From Actinomycetes bacterium (GTDB taxonomy: Bacteria > Actinomycetota > Actinomycetes > Streptosporangiales > Streptosporangiaceae): a DNA stretch of 38,709 nt. The DNA is taken from NCBI GenBank assembly GCA_021792855.1, contig JAJYTW010000014.1, positions 1 through 38,709 of the forward strand, in the 5' to 3' direction. The notes under the pieces were generated by a model. That model was not told the origin of the DNA. It saw only the letters and a list, made by a program, of their open reading frames with translations, and ran no database searches. Positions 24,173 through 33,862 of the stretch are shown here, one piece after another; the stretch's first letter is position 1; each line of letters starts with the position of its first letter. The position numbers and the translations under genes are program-made.

Positions 24173-25011
24173 GCCGGGTTCCCTGGGCAGTGCGGCACCG
24201 GCGCCGGAGCGCCGAGCGGCCCGGCCACCGCGGTCGTGACGCCGTCGGCCAGGCTGGTCATCTCCAGGTAGGTGTAGCTATCGGAGCTGACCGGCACCGT
24301 CGGCCGGCCATCGGCGTAGCCGACCGTGGCGATGACGAGGTACGGACCTGCGTTGGCGACCCAGGACAGCTGGCGCTGCCGGACGCCGAAGTCGTGCGCC
24401 GGGGTTCGCGGCACCGGCACCGGCCGGAGCAGGAGATACCGCGCGAGGGTGCCGTGCTCGCCGACCGGGCTCCCGGCCAGCCTGGCCGCCGCCCCGGTCG
24501 CCGCCAGCGTGCTCTTCAGCACCGCCACGCCGACGGTCAGCACCAGGCTCCCGGTCGCGTCGGTGTAGGAAGCGCGCAACACGGCCTGGCAGCCATCTGC
24601 GGCGAGCATCGAACGCACCCGCTTGCTAGCGCCCGCCACGCTGGGGCAACTCGACTGCCTGGCGATCAGCAGCCGGCGGGCGACCAGGCCCAGGGAGCCC
24701 GGCGAGCCGATCTGGTTACCGGGAAGCTGATAGTGCACGACGGCGGGAAACAGGCTGCTCTCCGGAGTGGTCTGCCACCGCCCGGCCACTTCCCAGGCCC
24801 TGATTCGGTGCCGCTGGGCGGCCGTGAAGGTGCGCGGCGCGAGCCGGCCGTAGATCCCGTACCCGGCCACCGTCAGAACGACCAGGCCGATCGCCGCCGG
24901 CACCAGCCACAGGGCGGGCCGACGGCGACGGCCGCGACGCTGCCCGCCGTGGCCCGCGTGCTGCCCAGCGGGCCCGGCCTGGGGGCGTGCGGGGTCCGGC
25001 GGAATAACCAC
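24166..25011 (-). CDS. Single-pass membrane protein of unknown function, upstream of mycosin
   Basis: 281 residues: a basic, Pro/Gly-rich cytosolic start (GGQRRGRRRRP), one membrane helix (about residues 34-52, LWLVPAAIGLVVLTVAGYGI) and a large external domain with Cys at SSCPS, DGCQA and near the end (PHCPGNPAC), which could form disulfides. I recognise no domain. The stop overlaps the protease start by seven bases, so the two are made together and the external domain may be substrate, inhibitor or partner of the protease; that is inference. The GTG start lacks a Shine-Dalgarno but has TAACAT exactly six bases upstream, suggesting a leaderless transcript and making this the probable first gene of the block running to adnB. 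Confidence 0.75.
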   Translation of the reverse strand: MVIPPDPARPQAGPAGQHAGHGGQRRGRRRRPALWLVPAAIGLVVLTVAGYGIYGRLAPRTFTAAQRHRIRAWEVAGRWQTTPESSLFPAVVHYQLPGNQIGSPGSLGLVARRLLIARQSSCPSVAGASKRVRSMLAADGCQAVLRASYTDATGSLVLTVGVAVLKSTLAATGAAARLAGSPVGEHGTLARYLLLRPVPVPRTPAHDFGVRQRQLSWVANAGPYLVIATVGYADGRPTVPVSSDSYTYLEMTSLADGVTTAVAGPLGAPAPVPHCPGNPAC

Positions 25012-25017
25012 TAGACG

Positions 25018-25023
25018 ATGTTA
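25018..25023 (-). promoter_or_regulatory. -10 hexamer TAACAT for a leaderless operon head
   Basis: On the minus strand TAACAT fits TANNNT exactly and is followed by six bases and then the GTG of the 281-residue membrane protein. No ribosome site exists, so transcript and ORF probably begin together. No good -35 is seen. Confidence 0.5.
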
Positions 25024-25077
25024 AGGGCCGGCCTCGGACCGTGCCCATCAGACATCGCCGTGTCCGGTCCGCCGGTG

Positions 25078-25113
25078 CCGTCGCGGCCAGCCGAATCGGG
25101 CCGGCCGCGACGG
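25078..25113 (-). terminator. Perfect 11-bp hairpin downstream of moeZ
   Basis: CCGTCGCGGCC and GGCCGCGACGG pair perfectly around a 14-base loop, starting 25 bases after the moeZ stop on the minus strand. It separates moeZ from the downstream protease operon. No T tract. Confidence 0.7.
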
Positions 25114-25138
25114 CGGAACTCCAGCGAGCCGAGCGGAA

Positions 25139-26317
25139 TCAGTACGACGGCAGCGACGGGTCGACGTTGTTCACCCAGGACACGATTCCGCCGCCCACGT
25201 GCACCGCGTCGGAGAAGCCCGCGTTCTTGACGACGGCGAGGCACTCGGCGCTGCGCACGCCGGACTTGCAGTGCAGCACGATCCGCTTGTCCTGCGGCAG
25301 TTTCTCCAGCGCGGCGCCGGTCAGGAACTCGTCCTTCGGGATCAGCACCGCTCCGGGGATGGACACGATCTCGTACTCGTTCGGCTCCCGGACGTCGACC
25401 AGGAAGATGTTGTCCTGCCGGTCGAGCATGTCCTTAAGCTCGAGCGCCGTGATCGTGGATCCCGAAATCGCCTCCTGGGCGTCGGCGGAGACCGCACCGC
25501 AGAACGCGTCGTAGTCGATGAGTTCCGTGATCGTGGGATTCTCGCCGCAGATCGCGCAGTTCGGGTCCTTCTTGATGTTCAGCGTCCGGTAATTCATTTC
25601 CAGGGCGTCATAGATCATCAGCCGGCCGGCCAGTGGCTCGCCGGTCCCGGTGAGGAGCTTGATCGCCTCGGTGACCTGAATCGACCCGATCGACGCGCAG
25701 AGCACGCCCAGGACGCCGCCCTCGGCGCAGGACGGCACCATGCCGGGCGGCGGCGGCTCCGGGTAGAGGCAGCGGTAGCACGGGCCGTAGTCGGCCCAGA
25801 ACACGCTCGCCTGGCCGTCGAAGCGGTAGATCGAGCCCCAGACGTAGGGCTTGCCGAGCAGCACGCAGGCGTCGTTGACCAGGTACCTGGTCGCGAAGTT
25901 GTCCGTGCCGTCGACGATCAGGTCGTAGCCGGAGAAGATCTCCAGCACGTTGTCGTTGGTGAGGGCTTCCTCATGCACCACGACGGTGACGTACGGGTTG
26001 ACTTCCTTGATGCTGTCCCTGGCCGACAGCGCCTTGGGCCGGCCGACGTCGGACTGGCCGTGGATGATCTGGCGCTGCAGGTTGGACTCGTCCACCACGT
26101 CGAAGTCGATGACGCCGAGCGTGCCGACGCCGGCCGCGGCCAGGTAGAGCAGGGCCGGCGAGCCGAGTCCGCCGGCGCCGACGACCAGCACCTTTGCGTT
26201 CTTGAGGCGCTTCTGCCCGGTCATCCCCACATCCGGGATGATCAGGTGCCGGGAGTAACGCCTGACCTCGTCGATGGTGAGCTCAGTGGCTGGCTCAACT
26301 AGCGGGGGAAGTGGCAC
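25139..26317 (-). CDS. moeZ: Adenylyltransferase/sulfurtransferase MoeZ
   Basis: 392 residues: an E1-like MoeB/ThiF adenylation domain (about 1-265) fused to a C-terminal rhodanese domain (about 285-392). ATP site VVGAGGLGSPALLYL is at 45-60, DNFATRYLVND near 140, and the zinc cysteines are in CYRC and CAIC. The rhodanese loop is CKSGVRS with the persulfide Cys near 350. It activates C-terminal Gly-Gly sulfur carriers (MoaD, CysO, ThiS type) and loads sulfur for molybdopterin, cysteine and thiamin routes. GGAG lies about nine bases before GTG 26317. In mycobacteria moeZ is also near adnA/adnB, so the synteny is old. Confidence 0.95.
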   Translation of the reverse strand: MPLPPLVEPATELTIDEVRRYSRHLIIPDVGMTGQKRLKNAKVLVVGAGGLGSPALLYLAAAGVGTLGVIDFDVVDESNLQRQIIHGQSDVGRPKALSARDSIKEVNPYVTVVVHEEALTNDNVLEIFSGYDLIVDGTDNFATRYLVNDACVLLGKPYVWGSIYRFDGQASVFWADYGPCYRCLYPEPPPPGMVPSCAEGGVLGVLCASIGSIQVTEAIKLLTGTGEPLAGRLMIYDALEMNYRTLNIKKDPNCAICGENPTITELIDYDAFCGAVSADAQEAISGSTITALELKDMLDRQDNIFLVDVREPNEYEIVSIPGAVLIPKDEFLTGAALEKLPQDKRIVLHCKSGVRSAECLAVVKNAGFSDAVHVGGGIVSWVNNVDPSLPSY

Positions 26318-26443
26318 GGCTGATCTCCAGGTAGGTCGGGTGCATCGCCACCTACAGTGAACCGCGGGCGCGCGCCAGGCATTCCTGGCCGACCGGGCCC
26401 GGCGGGCCGCGAGACTGTCATCCCCCGCAGGTACAAATCAACC

Positions 26444-27019
26444 ATGGCAGACACCACCGCGCGCGGGGTCGCGGCCAGCGGCCGCCCGGCGGTCCGCGGA
26501 CCGCGTCCGGCGCCCGTCCGGAGCATCCAGGTGCCGGACGTCGCGCCACCGTACGACGACGCCCGGCCAGCCAGGCCAGTCCGGCCCCGGCGGGCGCCGC
26601 GGCACGCCGCGAAAACCCCGATCCAGTCGCAACGGCTCGCACCGGCTACTCCCGGCGGCCAGGCCGCTGATCCGTGGCCCGGCCGGTTCGCCCAGGTCCT
26701 GGCCGAGACGCTGGCCGGAACCAGGCCGGCCAGGCAGATCGAGCCGTGGACCAGCCAGCGGGCCAGGGAGCGGATCAGCAGGCTCGGGCCGATGCTGGCC
26801 ACCGGCGACCGGCCGCGGATCCGGCGGCTGATCGCGTCGTCGCCGGTCGGCGGCGTCCTGGAGATGACGGTCGTCATCGGCCTAGGCAACCGCGTCCTGG
26901 CGCTCGCCGTGCGACTGGAACGCGCCGACGTCCAGCCCCGCTGCGCTACCGGCCGCCAGGGTGGCGGTCCGCAGCCGGGGACCGGACCGTGGCGGTGTAC
27001 CGCCGTGGAGGCGGTCTGA
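26444..27019 (+). CDS. Rv3235 family protein
   Basis: 191 residues. The first ~85 are Pro/Arg/Ala-rich and probably disordered. The C-terminal ~100 match the actinomycete Rv3235 family: RFAQVLAETLAGTRPARQIEPWTSQRARERI, then VLEMTVVIGLGNRVLALAVRLER and a final WRCTAVEAV. Its function is unknown; the family is typically found near secA. I use ATG 26444, because the track's GTG 26357 adds a leader with no ribosome site. The gene is divergent from moeZ and converges with secA across an 11-base gap. Confidence 0.8.
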   Translation: MADTTARGVAASGRPAVRGPRPAPVRSIQVPDVAPPYDDARPARPVRPRRAPRHAAKTPIQSQRLAPATPGGQAADPWPGRFAQVLAETLAGTRPARQIEPWTSQRARERISRLGPMLATGDRPRIRRLIASSPVGGVLEMTVVIGLGNRVLALAVRLERADVQPRCATGRQGGGPQPGTGPWRCTAVEAV

Positions 27020-27030
27020 GCGCGGCCCGG

Positions 27031-29916
<2,886 letters not shown>

Positions 29917-30219
29917 GTGTCGTCGCGCTCCTCGCGGATCGTCCATCTGGCCGAGAGCCGCTATCCGCCACCCGCCGGACGCGCGAGTTCAGGGGTGCAC
30001 GGTGCGTGGCCGGCCAGTACTAGTTCTTTCCCCTGCCATGGTAGGCGACATGGCGGGCCCTGCCGAGCCGACGACCGAATGCGCCGATCCGGCCGGAACC
30101 AGGTCCGCCGCTGTGCGTAACATGATGCCGGGCAAGTACCGGGGGCGATTTGGAGCCAGCCGACGGCCCTCGCCACAATGATAAGACCGTCGGCCAGGTA
30201 CAGCGGGAGGAGCAGCGCC
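29917..30219. other. Divergent intergenic region between secA and the HGxxPAAW-type gene
   Basis: About 300 bases without a credible gene; short ORFs here are shadow-like. It must hold promoters for both sides. On the plus strand TTGGAG (30150) and CACAAT (30174) are 18 bases apart and could be a weak -35/-10. No long inverted repeat or RNA gene is visible to me. Confidence 0.5.
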
Positions 30220-30570
30220 ATGGCGAACCAAGCGGACCCGGGCACCACCATGGGGAGCGCGGCGCCCGACAGCGCGGAAGTGCAGGCAGCGGGCGAGTCC
30301 GCGCCGGCCACCGCCATGCCCGACCAGGCGTACGACGTCGGCGAGCTAACCCCCGGCGCGCTGCTGCCGTCGCAGATGGGCGGCTACGAGGCGTTCCACG
30401 GCAGGAAGATCTCCTGGGTCGCGATCTCGATCGTGATCGTGGGCTTCCTGGTCGGCGGTCTCGCCCTGATCTTCGGCTCGATCTGGTGGCTGTTCTGGAC
30501 CGGTGTCGGCCTCGCCGTGCTCGGCCTGCTGATCGCCGTCGGCAGCAACATCTTCGAGGACTGGTACTAG
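30220..30570 (+). CDS. HGxxPAAW-type small membrane protein
   Basis: 116 residues. An acidic, Ala-rich start (about 1-50) precedes YEAFHGRKISWVAISIVIVGFLVGGLALIFG and a second helix FWTGVGLAVLGLLIAVGSNIF. This is the two-helix HGxxPAAW pattern of actinomycete membrane proteins, with HGRKISW as the variant here. Function unknown. GGGAGGAG lies seven bases before ATG 30220, so the track's ATG 30178 is too early. A strong hairpin follows the stop. Confidence 0.78.
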   Translation: MANQADPGTTMGSAAPDSAEVQAAGESAPATAMPDQAYDVGELTPGALLPSQMGGYEAFHGRKISWVAISIVIVGFLVGGLALIFGSIWWLFWTGVGLAVLGLLIAVGSNIFEDWY

Positions 30571-30575
30571 ACCCC

Positions 30576-30606
30576 GCCCGGGGCCGCGAGACGGCGGCGC
30601 CCGGGC
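30576..30606 (+). terminator. GC-rich hairpin after the HGxxPAAW-type gene
   Basis: GCCCGGGGCCGC and GCGGCGCCCGGGC form a 12-bp stem with one bulged G and a six-base loop, beginning six bases after the stop. It separates this gene from the AlkX-like gene on the same strand. No T tract. Confidence 0.65.
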
Positions 30607-30622
30607 TGTCCGAGCCCGCGCG

Positions 30623-30628
30623 TAGTCT
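30623..30628 (+). promoter_or_regulatory. -10 hexamer TAGTCT for a leaderless AlkX-like transcript
   Basis: TAGTCT matches TANNNT and is followed by exactly six bases and the GTG start. There is no Shine-Dalgarno in the gap, and a terminator hairpin ends 17 bases before it, so a new promoter is needed here. Confidence 0.5.
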
Positions 30629-30634
30629 CCATCC

Positions 30635-31864
30635 GTGACATCCGCCCGCCAGCCGCCTGCCGAAGCGACACTCAGCACGGATGACGTCCGGCTGATCACC
30701 CTGCGCGCTCAGGGCCTGCTCGGCCCGCGGCCACGCACCGGCGGGGTTGCTGCGCTGCTGCGCAGGCTCGGCGCCGTCCAGCTTGACACGATCAGCGTGC
30801 TGGCCAGGTCCCATGAGCTGGTCCCGTACGCCCGGCTCGGTGCGGTGCCACGGGCCAGCATCGAGCGGGCGTACTGGCACCCGCACCACGCCACGGCCTT
30901 CGAGTACTGGGCGCACGCGGCCTGCGTGCTGCCAATCGAGGAGTGGCCGTACTACGCCTTCCGGCGCCGGGCGTTCACGGCCCGCGGGATGCGCTGGCAC
31001 CGCAGTCACCCGGGCGTCTGCGCGGACGTGCTGGCCAGGCTGCGTGCGCAGGGGCCGCTGACCGCGACACAGCTAGGCGGGGCCAAGAACGGCGGCGCCT
31101 GGTGGGACTGGTCGGACACGAAGATCGCGGTGGAGTGGCTGCTCGATACCGGAGCGGTGATCTGCGCCCGGCGGGTGGGCTGGCGGCGGGTCTACGACCT
31201 GCCCGAACGCGTGCTACCCGACGAGGTGCTGCGCGCCCCCGAGCCGAGCGATGCCGACTGCCTGATCCACCTGGCCGGGGTGACCGCTCGCGCGCTCGGC
31301 GTGGTCACCACGTCCGACCTGACCGACTACCACCGGCTGAGCAACTTCGGGTCCGGTCGGAACGCCGCAGGCCTGACCGCCGACGAGGCCGCGGCCGCGG
31401 CGGGCCTGACGCCGGTGGCGATCGCTGGCCCGGCCGGACGACTCACCCGGGGCTGGGCCGATCCGGCCGCCCTGTCCGGCGGACAGCCCCCCGCCGGACG
31501 GCACCGGGTCACCCTGCTGTCCCCGTTCGACTCGCTGATCTGGGACCGCAAGCGCACCCGCCGGCTGTTCGGCTTCGAGCACAGCCTGGAGGCTTATGTG
31601 CCGCGGGACAGGCGGGTGCACGGCTACTTCGCGATGCCACTGCTGGCCGGCGGCAGGCTGGTCGGGCGAGTGGACCCCGCCCGCGAGGGGACGACCCTGG
31701 TGGCGCGCCAGGTCAGCCTGGATACGCCGCGAGCGACCGAGCCGATGGCACGGGCCCTGACCGCCGCCGCGGCCTGGGTGGGCTGCGACGACGTCCGGCT
31801 TGAGCGGGTCAGCCCGGCAATCGCGGAGCCGCGACTGCGTGCCGCGCTGGCCGCCGTCAGCTGA
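30635..31864 (+). CDS. YcaQ/AlkX-like DNA glycosylase (HTH_42 winged-helix protein)
   Basis: 409 residues of the AlkZ/YcaQ family (winged-helix, formerly DUF1006), whose studied members remove alkylated bases including interstrand crosslinks. The catalytic loop is GAVQLDTISVLARSHEL with Q49-L50-D51. The Q-hydrophobic-D form marks the YcaQ/AlkX branch, while self-resistance AlkZ uses QxQ. Other family blocks are EYWAHAACVLPIEEWP, TKIAVEWLLDTGAV, RRVYDLPERVLP and LLSPFDSLIWDRKRTRRLFGFEHSLEAYVP. It should be cytosolic and broad in substrate. The 3' end overlaps the opposite response-regulator gene by eight bases. Confidence 0.9.
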   Translation: MTSARQPPAEATLSTDDVRLITLRAQGLLGPRPRTGGVAALLRRLGAVQLDTISVLARSHELVPYARLGAVPRASIERAYWHPHHATAFEYWAHAACVLPIEEWPYYAFRRRAFTARGMRWHRSHPGVCADVLARLRAQGPLTATQLGGAKNGGAWWDWSDTKIAVEWLLDTGAVICARRVGWRRVYDLPERVLPDEVLRAPEPSDADCLIHLAGVTARALGVVTTSDLTDYHRLSNFGSGRNAAGLTADEAAAAAGLTPVAIAGPAGRLTRGWADPAALSGGQPPAGRHRVTLLSPFDSLIWDRKRTRRLFGFEHSLEAYVPRDRRVHGYFAMPLLAGGRLVGRVDPAREGTTLVARQVSLDTPRATEPMARALTAAAAWVGCDDVRLERVSPAIAEPRLRAALAAVS

Positions 31865-32588
31865 GCTCGATCAGCTTCTCCCTCACCGCCACCATCACGG
31901 CCTCCATCCGGGAGTGAATCTGGAGCTTCTCCAGGATGTTCCTGACGTGATTCTTGACCGTGTTGTCGGAGATGAACAGTTCCTTGGCGATGTCCCGGTT
32001 GTTCATCCCGCGCGCGACCAGCTTGAGCACCTGCATCTCCCGGTCGGTCAGCTTCGGCGCGGGTACCTGCTCCGGGCGCGCGTCCTGACCGTCTTCCCGC
32101 TCCCGGTTGGCAAGCACCGCGAACTCGGTCAGCAGCTTGCCGGCCATCGACGGGCTGATCAGGGACTGCCCGCCGTGCACGGCCCGGACCGCCTCGGCCA
32201 CCTCGTCCAGCGGGATGTCCTTGAGCAGGTAGCCGCTCGCCCCGGCCCGGATGGCCTCGAACAGGTCCTCCTCCTCATCGCTCATGGTCAGGATCACGAT
32301 CTTGGCGCTCGGCGCGATCTCCTTGATCTGCCTGCATGCCTGGATCCCGCTGCTGCGCGGCATCCGGACGTCCATCAGCACCACGTCGGGTAGCTGCTCG
32401 CCGGCCTTCTGGACGGCCTCGGCGCCGTCACTGGCCTGCCCGACGACCTCGATGTCGGGCTCGGTGACCAGGACGATCTCCAGTCCCCGCCGGAAGAGCG
32501 CGTGATCGTCGACGATCAGCGTGCGGATCGGCTCGGGACCGCGCCCGTCCGCCGCCATGCTCTCGTCCGCCTGCGCGCTCGCTGCCAT
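31857..32588 (-). CDS. NarL/LuxR-family response regulator
   Basis: 243 residues: a receiver domain (about 21-140) with acidic DD at 27-28, phospho-acceptor D73 (VLMDVRMP) and the Lys of LLKDIP. A linker follows, then a LuxR-type helix-turn-helix at about 178-238 (LTDREMQVLKLVARGMNNRDIAKELFISDNTVKNHVRNIL). It is an orphan: no histidine kinase adjoins it. A regulator of this kind sits beside hpf and secA in Streptomyces as I recall. GGAGAGG is six bases before the ATG. A 34-bp palindrome lies upstream between it and hpf. Confidence 0.92.
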   Translation of the reverse strand: MAASAQADESMAADGRGPEPIRTLIVDDHALFRRGLEIVLVTEPDIEVVGQASDGAEAVQKAGEQLPDVVLMDVRMPRSSGIQACRQIKEIAPSAKIVILTMSDEEEDLFEAIRAGASGYLLKDIPLDEVAEAVRAVHGGQSLISPSMAGKLLTEFAVLANREREDGQDARPEQVPAPKLTDREMQVLKLVARGMNNRDIAKELFISDNTVKNHVRNILEKLQIHSRMEAVMVAVREKLIELS

Positions 32589-32618
32589 GTTGCGCCTCTC
32601 CGTGCCGTTGCACCGCCG

Positions 32619-32652
32619 GTGGCGTGGTGCGGCGCGCGCCGCACCACGCCAC
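32619..32652. other. Perfect 34-bp palindrome between hpf and the response regulator gene
   Basis: GTGGCGTGGTGCGGCGC is followed at once by its exact reverse complement, with no spacer. It lies 28 bases beyond the hpf stop and 31 bases before the regulator ATG, both on minus. As RNA it would fold to a 15-bp stem with a tetraloop and could terminate hpf; as DNA it could be an operator. No T tract. Confidence 0.85.
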
Positions 32653-32680
32653 GGTGGCTGCTGGTTGCCTCGCCGCTCGC

Positions 32681-33457
32681 TCAGCGGGCCCGCGACATCG
32701 CCGCCTCGTCGGTCCGGGCGCGGTCGCCCGCCGCATTATCCACGAGCCGGATCACCCCGTACTGGTAGCCGCGCCGCCGGTAGACGACGCTTGGCACGTC
32801 CTCGTCGATGTCGTGGAACAGATAGAAGTCGTGGCCGACAAGCTCCATCTCGAGCAGTGCCTGGTCGATCGTGATCGGCCCGGCGCGATGGAACTTCTGC
32901 CGGACCACCAGGGGCCCGTCACCCTCCATCGCGATCGGCACGACACTATCCGAGCCGTCACCCAGGTCGGAATCCGGCGCGTGCCCGTTCGCCAGGGCGC
33001 CGGCGCCCACGGCACTGTCCGTCCGGGCTCGCGGCACCCTGGCCAGGGAGACGTCCGCGCCGGGCCCGGCGCCGTCACCGCCGGGTGGCTCGGGCTCGGG
33101 CAGCGCCGGCTCGGGCAGCGCCGGCCCGACTAGTTCTGACACCCGACTGCCGTGGTGGTTCTTCCTGCGCTCCAGCGCGCGCCGCAGCCGGGAATCCAGC
33201 TTGGCCAGCGCCAGGTCGAGCGCGGCGAACCGGTCCTCGGCGGCCGCCTCGGCCCGGATGGCCGGGCCGCGCGACCTGACGGTGAGCTCGACCCGCTCCT
33301 TCTGGCTCGCCAGCCGGGGGTTGCGCTCGACAGACACCTCCACATCGATCCGGATCGCCTTCTGATCGAGCTTGGTCAGCCTGATCAGCTTGGCCGTTGC
33401 CTGCTCGCGGAACTTGACGGGGATGTCCGTCTGGCGGCCTTTAAAGGTGATATCCAT
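32681..33457 (-). CDS. hpf: Ribosome hibernation-promoting factor, long form
   Basis: 258 residues. The N-terminal HPF/RaiA domain (about 1-110) starts MDITFKGRQTDIPVKFREQATAKL and includes VSVERNPRLASQKERVELTVRSRG. A Pro/Gly/Ala-rich linker of about 75 residues follows. The C-terminal dimerisation domain (about 190-258) contains VVRQKFHRAGPITIDQALLEMELVGHDFYLFHDIDED and the ending RRRGYQYGVIRLVD. This long form pairs 70S ribosomes into inactive 100S dimers. The track's 281-residue version adds a non-family leader; ATG 33457 has GGAGGG about 10 bases ahead. The linker is longer than usual for the family. Confidence 0.94.
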   Translation of the reverse strand: MDITFKGRQTDIPVKFREQATAKLIRLTKLDQKAIRIDVEVSVERNPRLASQKERVELTVRSRGPAIRAEAAAEDRFAALDLALAKLDSRLRRALERRKNHHGSRVSELVGPALPEPALPEPEPPGGDGAGPGADVSLARVPRARTDSAVGAGALANGHAPDSDLGDGSDSVVPIAMEGDGPLVVRQKFHRAGPITIDQALLEMELVGHDFYLFHDIDEDVPSVVYRRRGYQYGVIRLVDNAAGDRARTDEAAMSRAR

Positions 33458-33862
33458 GGCCCGAGCCCCCTCCCATGCGGTGTGGAAGCGGCACCCGCCC
33501 GGCCGACCTGGTTTTCGACCCCACATCCGCCTGCTGAGGGTTTCGCGGCTGCTTGTGCCACTACTGCCCTTCTCCCCGGCGTGACGGCATCTGGCCGCCA
33601 GCGGAGGCAGGACTTACTTCTAAGCCGCACCGTGATCGGACGACGATAAGTCGCCTTACGTGGACCGTTTCGCCTGCGGCTGGCATCGGCTAGCCAGGGC
33701 CGCCGTCCCCCGGCGGGGACGGTTCGCCCAGCGCAACCACGGACCCGGGCGGGTGCCATGCAACCGACGGTAGCCCAGCTTGCGCCATGTGTCAGGACCG
33801 GGGGACCCCCGAATTGCCCGGCCGCCCGGCGCCCGCCCGGACGTGAGCCGGGCCGGACCTCG
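33458..33862. other. 405-base gap between lpqB and hpf
   Basis: Both flanking genes are on minus. Plus- and minus-strand ORFs here are short and low-complexity, so I call none real. It should contain the hpf promoter (a less GC-rich patch near 33600-33660, for example CGATAAGTCGCC) and the lpqB terminator. In Streptomyces a comF-like gene lies at this position; nothing like ComF is seen. Confidence 0.55.
33832..33856 (-). terminator. Probable hairpin after lpqB
   Basis: CCCGCCCGG and CCGGGCCGG pair over nine bases with one mismatch and a seven-base loop, immediately after the lpqB stop on minus. It is a modest candidate terminator for the mtr operon. Confidence 0.4.
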
